From assembly GCA_019914945.1 (NCBI GenBank), contig CM034106.1, forward strand, positions 11,656,501 through 11,720,500: DNA of 64,000 nt, read 5' to 3'. The position numbers and the translations under genes are program-made. The notes beneath the pieces were generated by a model. That model made no database searches and was not told the DNA's origin. It saw only the letters and a list, made by a program, of their open reading frames with translations. Each line of letters starts with the position of its first letter. Position 1 is the stretch's first letter. Source of the DNA: Typha latifolia. Lineage: Eukaryota; Streptophyta; Magnoliopsida; Poales; Typhaceae. Shown piece after piece: positions 36,696 to 47,585 of the stretch.

Positions 36696-37662
36696 TGGGA
36701 CTGACGTGAATCCACTGTGAAGTGATAGCCTGATACGCATTAACGAAGTGGGGTTTGGGGGTTCGAGACTTCTGGTTTAAGTTTGGGCTGTTGTGCTAAA
36801 CGCTAATTGGGGAAAGGTAGCGAAAGTGAAATCCTTCAAATTGCTAGTTGTAGAGATTTTTTATTACCCAAATTAATTGCAAATAAAAACTCTAAATAAA
36901 TGCAAACTATAAAGAGAAAAGAGAAAGACAGAATTTATATGATTCGACGAAGTGCCTATATTCATAGACTGAGTAATCTTTAATCTACTATACAAATCAC
37001 TAAATACAAAGAGTTTTTAACTCTAATCACTCTAAACTACAGTGACTCTCCTCTTTAAATATCTTACTCATATAAAATACCCATACCAAACCCAAAAACT
37101 TAAATATTTTAATTAAAAATTTTGCCAGGCTTTTGAACATCCGCAGGGCCAATTCAAACGCCGGTAGAACTCTTACGTGGAGCGTGAGAGGTCGTTCGAA
37201 CACCTATGGGTCGTTTGAACGCCTGCAAGGCACAATTTTTTTTGGAAAAATATGTTCGAACGCTCACGGCAAGACTGAATTTGAGCCACACTTCAACCAT
37301 GGGCGGCTTCTTCACGGGTAGCAAAATCAATGGCTCTCCAATGTAGATCGGATCCGAATCCAAGATGTCAATGTTTGGATCCGAACCTAAACGCTACCAC
37401 TTAGACGACAAAAATCTTTCCTTCCCGCTTTAATTTACAATCCAACCGTCGTCGCCCATAGTAATGCCATCGGTTGATCGTCGTAATCAATGAACAGTAA
37501 ACACTCTCTGGTCTTGTAGTCTTATCCTCTCCAACCCCTATAAATTCTATAATACCTCAATCTTTCCTCTCTCATTCTCACCGCATACGATCGAAAGACA
37601 AGTAAATTCCGAACAAACCCAGGGTCTTTTCTAGAAAAGGAAATAAGGAAAAGTTTACGAAC
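36696..37662 (+). promoter_or_regulatory. Promoter region of the intact SMO gene (unit 3)
   Basis: Homologous to the upstream regions of units 1 and 2, with TATAAAT at 37539-37545 about 120 bases before the start codon. It is interrupted by an insertion of about 0.5 kb. The proximal 360 bases are continuous. Confidence 0.7.
36777..37297. mobile_element. Insertion in the unit 3 upstream region, possible Copia-LTR fragment
   Basis: Unit 1 and unit 2 run continuously from the GGTTCGAGACTTCTGG block to the catggcggcttcttcac block. Unit 3 has about 520 extra bases between them. The insert contains ATATGATTCGACGAAGTGCC, resembling a motif often seen in Copia LTRs, and several GTTCGAACG-like repeats. 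Clean ends and target duplications were not found, so the element type is uncertain. Confidence 0.5.
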
Positions 37663-38601
37663 ATGATGCTGCCATACGCGAGCATGGCGGAAGCGGAGGC
37701 GGCTCTCGGGAGGAGCCTCACGACTTCCGAGGCGGTGTGGTTCCACTACTCCGCTCGAATGCCGGATTACATCCTATTCTTCCACAATTTGTTCTGCCTC
37801 TTGATCGCTTACACTTTGGCTCCTCTTCCCCTGACCTTCCTCGAGCTCTTCCATCCCTCCTCCATTGCCAGCTACAAAATCCAGCCCAAGGTTCGCCATC
37901 CTCCTGCTTCCATCTTCCAATGCTACAAGCGCGTCGTCACCACCTTCGTCCTCGCCCTCAGCCCGCTGCTACTCGTCTCCTATCCCATCATGAAGGTTAA
38001 ATTATATATATATTGAAAGCTCTTACCAAAACACAACTTTTAATGGAAAGAAAGAATCAGCTACTTTATATCCATTTAGATCTAAATTTTTGATGGCATG
38101 CATGCAGCTTACGGGGATAAGAACCGGATTGCCACTGCCGTCGACGGGTGAGATGGTGGCGCAGCTGGTTGTGTACGTCTTAGCTGAGGACTACGTGAGC
38201 TATTGGCTCCATAGGTTCATGCATGGGAAGTGGGCGTACGAGAACATCCACCACGTCCACCACGAGTTAACGGCGCCGTTCGGGTTCGCGGTGGCTCATG
38301 CACACTGGTTGGAGATCCTCTTGCACGGCATTCCGACCATCGTCGGCCCGGTTCTCGCCCCCGGCCACATCATCACCTTCTTCATCTGGACCATTATCCG
38401 CCAGGTCGAGGCCATCGATAATCATTGTGGGTGGGTACATCTATATATATATATATATTATTTCTAAGCTGAACTGGACAAAGAGCTAATTAATCATCTT
38501 CGATCTTCACACAGTCAGGTCGTCATAGATCTTACGTAAAAGATCTTTTTAAATATATGGTTTTCTTTGTAAATATTCAGAGACGATCAGTCAGTTACGT
38601 G

Positions 38602-38633
<32 letters not shown>

Positions 38634-39557
38634 CACCTACGTCCTCCATAACTGGCTTTGATCTGCTCATCATCATCGAAAGATTGGGTTTCTGAGATGC
38701 GTTGACTCTGATTACGTGCATCAAGACAATACTATCCGACTAGGCTGGACCAGTGAGGTCGCACTGAATGCTGGTCAATTGTAAAATTAACCAATTAAAA
38801 AAAAAAGTAGGCGTCGGTACTGATAGCTTTCAGAAATGACGTACGAGCTTTAATTTTATATCTTGCACAGTGATATCAGTACCACTTAGTAGCTTTTAAA
38901 TTATTTTAAGTAATTTATATAAGAGCAAAATAATTTTTAATTTTATATCTTGCACAGTGATATCAGTACCACTCAGTAGCTTTTAAATTATTTTAAGTAA
39001 TTTATATAAGAGCAAAATAGTTTTTAATTTAAATCTAAGTTTAGTTCCAATCACGAATAGATATATTTAACTGACGGAATAAATTTCTTTTAAAATTTTA
39101 ATAATATTGGCAATAATTATAATACTTGAAACAATACAATGACAATTATGATAGTTGAAAAGTTTTGAATAGTAATTATGTAAGGATCTCTTTACAGAAC
39201 TATATATCAAAGCAAAGAATGATATATTTGTTATCCTACAGTTATGATTTCCCTCTGAATCCCTTGAAGTATATCCCCTTCTATGGAGGACCAGAATACC
39301 ATGACTACCATCATTACATTGGAGGCCAGACCCGTAGCAACTTTGCTACTATCTTCACATACTGTGATTACATATATGGAACTAACAAGGTATATAAGTT
39401 TATATTATTCACAATTATTTGAAAGAATAACATATGTATATATGCTGACATTAAATGTTTCTTTTTTTATCTCTATAAATCTTCTCTGCAGGGCTACAGA
39501 TATCACAAGGCACGCCAAACAAAGGTAGCTCTGGATCCTTTTGTTCTTGTAGATTGA
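37663..39557 (+). CDS. Sterol 4-alpha-methyl oxidase (methylsterol monooxygenase), SMO1 type
   Basis: Four exons (37663-37995, 38108-38430, 39242-39389, 39492-39557) give about 289 residues. The first two codons are both ATG. Relatives start MLPYA, so 37666 may be the real start. Three histidine boxes bind the di-iron centre: WLHRFMH, HHVHH and HDYHH. Other family blocks are YSARMPDYILF, YKIQPKVR, LTGIRTGLPLPS and [20 protein letters not shown]. Membrane helices lie near residues 35-55, 95-112 and 190-215. SMO1 enzymes act in the ER and oxidise the first C-4 methyl group of 4,4-dimethyl sterol precursors on the way to phytosterols. The gene is the only intact member of a local array. Its C terminus (KVALDPFVLVD) is short but in frame. 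Confidence 0.94.
38603..38632. repeat. (TA)n inside a palindrome, SMO intron 2
   Basis: The TA tract is bounded by GTGC and GCAC arms and so forms a long perfect palindrome. Confidence 0.9.
38851..39024 (+). repeat. 87-bp tandem duplication, SMO intron 2
   Basis: Two direct copies starting at 38851 and 38938, each beginning TAATTTTATATCTTGCACAG, differ at only a few bases by eye. Confidence 0.9.
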
Positions 39558-40134
39558 TCACTTGCATGCTCTTTATTCTGAATACATTGAGATATGATAA
39601 GAAAATAATTGTAACAGTTATTGGAGCAATGGAGAAGTACTGGCCAAAATGGAGAATTTAATGCTACGGATTTCGACGACGACAAGTCCGACTAGGCTTC
39701 AGATTTCTTTCAGCTGCTGCATTCCAATAGTTTCTTCATTTATTTGCGAGTCTGAACGTGTTGCTATATATGTTGCTATACTGTGTATCATATATAAACG
39801 AGTAAATTTAACTACATGAAGGTACCTTCTATATCTCCAGGATAGAGACCGGACCCACCCGAATCCGAATAGTATCTATTCCAATTCCTAGGTCTTGACA
39901 CCAACGTCCGTATCGGATCCGCGAATCTCGCAGTTAATCACGTTTAAAAATCCTGGCCGCCCCTTAGGTTTGCACTCCGACCCGACCCGACCCCCTATGG
40001 AATGCCTTAAAAAGGACCAAAATGCAATACCTAACATTCATAGGGGCTTTTGTACGAAGAAAGAGGACCTCCAAAATAAAACCTTGCGGCAGGCGCCTCT
40101 TTAATCACTGTTCATTGCGAATCCGACGGCCAAA
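39558..40134. other. Spacer between SMO and the RPA-C-like gene
   Basis: The first about 180 bases are SMO 3' flank shared with unit 1. The rest is a mixed-composition promoter region for the next gene, with no clear motif. Confidence 0.5.
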
Positions 40135-40726
40135 ATGGCAACGGCCAGCTTGACCGCGAACAATCCATGGAGTCCTCCCTTCTGCACTATTCTATCAGCG
40201 GATACCTTCGACTTCTCTTACCGCGCTTGCTCTCTTTGCGAGCGAACCCTCCCAGAGGGCGATGTCCCCTGCCCCGTTTGCATCCATAAGACCTCCTCCC
40301 CTTCCTCCAAGCGTCTCTACCGCCTCCTCGTACCAAACAAACCCCAAACCCCAAACCCTCTCGCTTCTCTTTCTCCTTTTTCTTGTGCTTATTCTTATTC
40401 GTGATCGTATTCTAATTCTGTAGCTGTCGATCGCCACGGCGGACAAGGTGATCGTGGTAGCGTGCTTCGATAGGATGGCGCGCGTGCTCATGGGCTGCTC
40501 CGCCGATGAGCTGTTGGGATTCTTTGGGGCCCATCGATTCGCCGCGGAGAAGGCTGCCGAGGTATTGGAAGGGGAGATGTGCAAGATGACGCTGAAAGCG
40601 TCCGCGAAGGGCAACGCCGAGCACCTCCGGGTGGTGGCGGTGCAGCCCCTGCGTACGGGATTTAGACCCGTGATCGAGACGCTGAGGGGTATCTATGGGG
40701 TCAGTGCTTCAAGTGGGCGGAGGTAG
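40135..40726 (+). CDS. Small RPA-C-like OB-fold, zinc-knuckle protein
   Basis: Two exons (40135-40329, 40424-40726) give about 165 residues. The N-terminal half has a Cys cluster, CSLCERTLPEGDVPCPVC (C-x2-C-x10-C-x2-C). This is followed by KRLYRLLLSIATADKVIVVA, then CFDRMARVLMGCSADELLGF and MCKMTLKASAKGN. This order, a zinc ribbon set in a beta-rich fold followed by a FDxxAxxLxGxxAxEL block, resembles the C-terminal DNA-binding OB fold of the large replication protein A subunit. The protein lacks the other RPA1 domains, so it would be a stand-alone single-domain protein. Plants have such uncharacterised OB-fold proteins. A role in single-strand DNA binding is inference. The intron has a weak donor (GTACCA), but its removal restores a smooth domain. 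Confidence 0.75.
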
Positions 40727-41182
40727 AAGAAACGAGACACGAAAAACAGCCATTTTTGGGCATCGCTATGGTGCCTTCCACTTGCTCGACGAAATGCTGC
40801 AGAGGATTCCATAGAAGAACGAACACCCACATGATTTACTCCTAAAAGTTGACTTACTAGTATATATAATTTTATGAAATGGAATTGCAAGTGAATCTTC
40901 CTGATGATTCGCACCATGTATCCTTGTTATTTAAATTTGATTTTGATGGGAGACAAGACTAGTTAGAAGCAAAAGTAGGTCTTAAATCATTATATACTTT
41001 AATTAGTCCTGCATATGACAGCAGTGGAACATGCTTAGATGTCCGAAAATTACATGGGTAACGCTTCAGTAGAAGGATCCTTTTTAAGGCAACAGGACTT
41101 ATAAACCTGCATAAAAAGATAAAAATGCAGCTGCTCTTAATCCGTATAAACAACATGAGGATATATCAAACTTAACTTGCAC

Positions 41183-44100
41183 TCAGATTTCACGATCAAG
41201 CCCTTCTGGTTCAGAATTTTTTTTGGCAAGCTTTCCCTGAGTCCACCTCTTCAACATCTCCAATGCGGCCTTCGGTTGATCCATCGGAACCATGTGACCC
41301 GCGTTGTCAACCTGATGGAGATCAACACTTTCAGTTCAACTTCCAGCTTAAAGGGGTTTGATATCAAGTTAATCAACTTGATAGGATTAAAAAAATGTTT
41401 CATAATTTATGAATTCATGCTGATGAGAGTAGGGAGAATAATTGGGACCTTCAAGAAACTGAGAGGTCCATGGCTTTTCAAAACTCCAGCCTTTTCTCCA
41501 TCCACCAAAAATGGCATTTCATCCGAGGAGACGAATTCTTGCTGGTCAGACCATTCCATGGAGTGTACCCATCGTGAATTTCCTGTCCATGCAAATCAAG
41601 TGGAAGAGAGAGAGAGAGAGGCAAATGAAAATAGTGAATTTTTGGTACATCCTGACTAATCAACTAAAAGTTGAATTAGCATATGGCTTACCAAGCCAGT
41701 TGCATATGAGATCGTATTCCCCAGCATAGACCAGAAGATGGATGCCATCCTCAAGAAGAGCAGGGATACCGACTTCAAGATTCCTCATCCAATCTGTAAG
41801 CATGGCCTGATACACGGTAGGGCTGCATGAAACAAAGTCGATATCTCCAACTCCAAGGGTCTGTCGAACGGATTGTAAGTTGAGGAACTTCTCCATGTTT
41901 GAGAAATCATAACAGAGGCTCCCCACGCATTGCTTCCTAATATCATAATACTGCAGAAAGAGCATAGCAAAAGTGAGAATTTCAAAGCAAATGTGTGAAA
42001 AATGGAAAAGAGTCCATCTGTACTCCCTCATACATTTGTCGTTCCAGCTATCTTCATGATTGAATTGAAAATTGTATTGCAAACTAATAATGAAGCCAAG
42101 CAAGATACAGTTCCTGAGGTGCCTGCAATGTAGAAGTAATATTAATATACTTACTGAGGCGCATCAAGAATATTGGAAACCTTGAAACATAATGTATACA
42201 AGTTATGGTGGCTTGCCCGCACAATGCAAATATTTTATCCTTTCTCTTAGCTTCTATTGAAAGAGGAAAGGACTGGAGATTTTGAGGGGTTTTTTAAATG
42301 CTAACAGGAAAGGAATTCAACAGACAAGACACAAATGAAGCCTGGTGCAGTTCATCAACAAGGGGCAGGAGGTTGAAAATGCTAAGCAAACAATAAAGCA
42401 CTACTGTCAACATTACAATCAACCTGACATTTCCTAGAGAACTTAAAAAAGGAATCTAGGACATGTAAAACAACAGGAAACAAGAATTGCAATGTCAATT
42501 ACCACAAAGTTTAATGGCGAGTTCGCAGGCTGGATAATACTTGTTAATTCTTTTGTAGTCAGATTCACTAATTATTTTCATATCCAGTGCATAATCAGTA
42601 TACGCTTTGTATTGTATTGCTGGATCAGTAAGTCCATTGCCAATGGCAAAGCCCTGCATAACCAAAAAATGTTTACAATCAACTCAAAAGGAATACAGAT
42701 TATGGTTTATAAGTTAAGAATATTAAAATCACCTTAAGATTTATGTGTATGCCTTCGTTGGCTTTGTTTCCTTGGTGCACCCGACTTGCAAAAGCAGGAA
42801 TGTAGTGCCCAGCATATGATTCTCCAGTTATGTAAAAATCATTGTTCACGTATTCTGGGTGTGCAGAAAAGAAGGCCTGCAAACACCAAACAGAGTACGA
42901 GGATTAAAGAGAATAAAATTTGCTGTGTTTCTATCAACTTTCGGAAAATAGTTGTTCTAATATAGATATAGGGGAGAATTTGACACTGAGGAACCACTGT
43001 TTGATCAAAAGAATATGCATCAAACATTTAAATTACAGCCTCACTTTCTAAAGCAAATCTGCATATTATAAATTAATTGTACAGTCATTTTCCAGCAAAG
43101 ATTATGCAGTATGCTCAGAGTAGCTTCCATTTATAGTACCGGAAAGGAAAGAAAAATGACAATGAAAAGCCAGTGCCTCAGTTAACAACAGAAATGCATA
43201 GAATTCTTATAATTGGTGATTGAAAAGATTACAAGAGAGATCCAGGTGGATAGCATCACAAAAAACATATGCTTGAAATTTTCCAACTGTTTTAGTTTAA
43301 CACTTCTCGATCTTCTGTAAGAAGTTAAACAGTCAAAAATGTTACGTCATCAGCTTTATCAACAGAAATTTACAACCACAAATTTTGTGGACTACATAAT
43401 CAAAATCACATTAGAAGGATTGAGCCTAAAACACATAAAATTAGTATAAATTTTGGCTTCAGATGTCAAATGACAAGCAAGAACAGTATTATTGAACATT
43501 TTCCAAAGATAAATCATGCAAATCAAAAAAGATGGTTAGTTCAACATTTCACAAGCAATTAACTATTTCTTGACCAAAAATAACTGTGAATAAGACTTGC
43601 ATTTTATAGATACAACGATAATTACGGCGTAATGCACTGGAACTACCATATTATTGGACAAAAGGGAATAATAAGCCTTATAAACAGTATACCTGCAGGA
43701 AATCATACAGGTCATCGCTGACACCCTTCTCATTGTGACGGATATCACGCCTATCTGAACTATAACTAAAACCAGTTCCAGTTGGCTGATCAACATAAAT
43801 CAGGTTTGATGCCTGCAGAATTTATATAGGCAGGATTTTGTAACAAGTGCCAGTAACAAGAAAATAGCTGAGCCGTAAAAAAGCATCTTTCCAAAGATTA
43901 CATCTACGTATCTATAAACATTTAAGGAAAAAGAAAGAATAAAACTGTTATGTTAGCCCACATGCTTGAACACATTACATCTGATCCATAGAGAAAGAAA
44001 ATATTCAATCAGAGAAAGAAGATGGTGGCAGAACAACTAAGACAATTCCCAGAGAAATAGTACTTCAGATAGAACTGATATATGTAATACGAGACAATTG

Positions 44101-45634
44101 CTTGTTAATTAATGCATGGTGTAATGAGGAATAAGTCATGACTTATGAGTCAAAATTTATGGAAAACCTCAAAGCTTCTTCTGTAATCAACTTATTCAGT
44201 TTCACTTCATGTGCACAATATTTCTGTCACCACACCTCATGTCAAGTCAGGGCTCAGGACTAGCACGAATAATGCCTATTATAATACATAAACACAAACC
44301 TAGGAAACCCATTGCGTAGCTCAGCCTGATGCAATCTTCAATTTTCATGGGAAAAAAAAACCAATCTGAAGAATAACATCAAAGAATGGTCCCCCTCCCC
44401 CCCGCAAAAAAAAAAAAAAAAAAAAAAAAAAAACGCAAAAAGCTCAAATACTGATAATGAAAAGACATGACCAAAGCCTTTGATCATTGTTCAAGTTAAA
44501 TCGCTGGGCAACCTAACCAACTGTAATGTCTCTAGAAGCACCAACAAACACTATTTCGGCTTCACTCCTGGAAAAGCTATTTGCAATCCGACAGCTACTA
44601 CTATTTCATAACACCGTTCCTTAAGTCCCTAGTCTGGTCCCCTTTTTGTTTGTGAAACCGGAAGGTAGCTACCCTGGTCCACCTTACCTTATAAAGACTA
44701 GCAAAACACAAACTGCAAAAACCTGACAAACATCTGACACCAAAAAAATTCAAAAGAAATATCTGACATCAAAAAAAATTTAGGAACCACAAGAATAAGA
44801 ATGATCCTAGCAAAAACAAAAAAGAAACCACAAGAATAAGAAGAAAAACAAATAGAATGCCAAAAATTCTGACTCGGGGAAAAGAAATCTTTTGCATTTC
44901 TAATAAATAGGTAGAGTAACATCAATCGTGATTATATGCATGGATTTATATCAATATAGCAATGTCCATTTCAGTAACAATAATAAAAGGGAAGTCTTGT
45001 ACCTGGTCCCAACCAAAATTATTCCACGCAAGGGACATGTTATCCTCTATACTGAAAGGCCCATTCTCATAGAAAAGAGCCAACTCACTGCTGCACCCTG
45101 GCCCTCCCGTCAACCAAATGACAACCGGATCCTTCTTGCTATGGCGCGATTCAAAGAAGAAGTAGAACATCCTACAAAAAATCAACATCCACTTCTCATC
45201 AAAATCCAATTTTTAAGACCCCAATCATTACGAGAACGTAAAATTTCCAAATTTCAGACAAAACCCAGAAATCAAAATCGTCAATTTGGAAGATCCAACA
45301 GAGAAAATTGGCGAAAACCTAACCTAGCATCATGGGTATGCGGCAGGCTGTAGTAACCGGCGTGGTGGCCGAGGTCCTCAACGGAAGTTCCATTTGCGAT
45401 GGATGGGAAAGCAAAGCTCCTCTCCACGATCCTATTCTCGGAAATATCGGGGGTTGCGGAGATAGGTTCGGGAGAAGCGTCCTTGGGGAAAAGATTAAGG
45501 GCTCGGATAAGCTTCTGGGCGTTGGTATATGGGAAACTCGCATAGGAAGGGAGGCGGAGGTCATCGGGAGTGAGGGAAGACGACGCGATAGAGGAGAAGA
45601 GGAGGAGAGGTAGAAGAAGCGAGAGGCGTCCCAT
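41183..45634 (-). CDS. Serine carboxypeptidase-like protein (carboxypeptidase III / SCPL48-49 type)
   Basis: Nine exons on the minus strand (45634-45324, 45171-45003, 43812-43693, 42876-42733, 42653-42503, 42122-42034, 41950-41692, 41582-41449, 41311-41183) give about 501 residues. MGRLSLLLPLLLFSSIASSS is a signal peptide, and a propeptide of about 70 residues follows. The S10 peptidase catalytic triad is complete: Ser220 in ITGESYAGHY, Asp408 in YAGEYDLICNW and His465 in DNAGHMVPMDQP. The oxyanion-hole block WLTGGPGCSSELALFYENGP is present. The enzyme should enter the secretory pathway, probably to the vacuole, and release C-terminal amino acids from peptides. The sequence fits the proteolytic carboxypeptidase III branch rather than the acyltransferase branch. 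The ATG at 45739 is in frame, but 45634 gives the clean signal peptide. A poly(A) run at about 44406-44433 lies in intron 2. Confidence 0.95.
44406..44433. repeat. Poly(A) homopolymer in SCPL intron 2
   Basis: About 28 consecutive A residues after a C-run. It is a likely spot for sequencing length error or an old retroposon tail, but no SINE body was seen. Confidence 0.9.
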
Positions 45635-47585
45635 CGTTGCCTTGGAGAAGGAGGAGAAAAAGAGAAGAAAGAGAAGCGGAGAGAAGAAGGCAGAGAAAGA
45701 GGGGATATTATAGAGAGGGGGCGGACGTGGTGGGGACAAAAAAAGAAAAAGGCACCCATTTTAACTTGGAGAATGGATCCTCTCCAAGCTCGATGGAGGA
45801 GTTTAAAACCGTGGAGACATATTATTGGTCAACAGAACATTTGACGGTACGATGAGTTGGTGGACCGCGAGGCAGCCTTTCAAAATCCGATCCCGATCTA
45901 GAGAGAAAAGAGTGGAAGTATGAAGAAATGTATGCGTGCAAGGGAGATTTTTAGAGGAGCAAGAATGGTGACGTGGCAGTAGGAGAACAATGTGGTAGTT
46001 AAAGACAAAAGTACAACATATGAAAAAAATACTTAAATTTAATTAAGGGGAAAAAAAAATCTATGTCACATATAAATATATAAATATACAAAAATTAACC
46101 CTATCCTTATTATTATAACTTTTACCACGGGTAGAAAATTCACATTAAATGTTCTTCTTGTTCGTTGTTCTTTGAATAAAATTAGGAATAATTACTTTAA
46201 AATCCACTGAATTATTAGTTTTTTTCATATGCACATTTTCCTTGGTGTATATATATATATATATATATATATATTGATCTCCTAAAGAAGTATTTTATCT
46301 TCACTTTGTTCTAATTCTTTCATTTAAAATAAGAGCAAACAGTCTGGAACCTAAAATTGATAGTGTGATTCCAATGACTAACTAACATAACGATGTTTAG
46401 AAATTTCCTACAGTCAAGGGGATTAATATGCCAAGCCTATATAAAAATAGGCAATAAGTTAAAGCTCCAGCCACTTTCTAGCACATACAGAAAAGAGCAT
46501 TAAATAAGTTGTAAAATCTCTTAAATGACTACAATAATAGTGATTTAGATCCAGAGGGGAGATCTCAACATCAATGCAAAGTATCATCGAAATCCTTGTG
46601 TTCCAGTGCTTTCGAGGGGGATCTTAAATCATTCACCACCATTTAGACACTGGCATTGATCTAAATTTATTTTATTCTTTATTACCTTAACTTCACTCTT
46701 CTTAGCTTAAGAGAGAAGTTAAGGGCAAATAAGAATCGCTGTTTGGTGTCAGTTTCATGAAACTGACAGCCATTATCAAAAATTCTTTTCGGCTGTCAAA
46801 AAAAGAAAAAGAAGCTTAAATAAAACTTGAAAAAGTCCACCGGACTCGCAATGTGATATTTTGTGCTGTAGAAGACTTACATGGGCCTATCGTTGCGTGA
46901 ATTGTTAGGAGTCTGGGGTCTAAATTGTAAAAGAGGAAGACTGGTAGCTGCCGAGGTAGAGAGAACGAAAAGATTGTTGGAATGGTAGGTCTCACAAGTT
47001 TCGGTGAAGTCCTGAAATCATGTATATTATTATTTTTACACGGACTAACATCTACTTGTATTTATACTTTAGGTGGCTTTTAATTTAGATATGTTCATTT
47101 TGTTTAACTTCAATAATAGATTTTATATCGATTTAGACTATTACGAGATATGGTTGAAAGTTAGTATAGTAGAGTGTAATAAATACACTTGATGAAATAA
47201 TTGTCAGCAGACTAAGATCAAAGCATTTTGAGCAATAAATGAAATGGAGGGCTTATTTTATAAATATTGAAAATACAGGGTGTGAACCATGAAATATTCA
47301 GAACTATTCAGTTGCAGTTGCACTGAATAACCCATTGCTTGGGTGATTGCTTTAACTTTGTACTTTATGCAACAGTACTTTATTATTCAGTAGAAACTTC
47401 TTTTAAGTAAAAACATGGACTCTATACAAGATGGGTACCAAAAGCATAAAAAATATGATTACATAACCACAAAATCATGGTGGATTATATTGGTACAGGT
47501 AGTGAAGTTTTCTTAATGGCCAATGCATACATTGCACAAGCAAATTTTATGGCAACAATAAGAGAGGCAGCAGCATATAGCTCTT
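45635..47585. other. SCPL promoter and spacer to VPS24
   Basis: A TATA-like TATAAT lies near 45705 on the minus strand, about 70 bases before the SCPL start. The rest is AT-rich, with a (TA)n tract at about 46247-46274. No gene was recognised. Confidence 0.5.

Noticed and set aside
28840..39800. A clustered biosynthetic pathway around the SMO genes
   Set aside because: All copies derive from one SMO gene, and the neighbours (DUF3783, RPA-C-like) have no sterol-pathway link.
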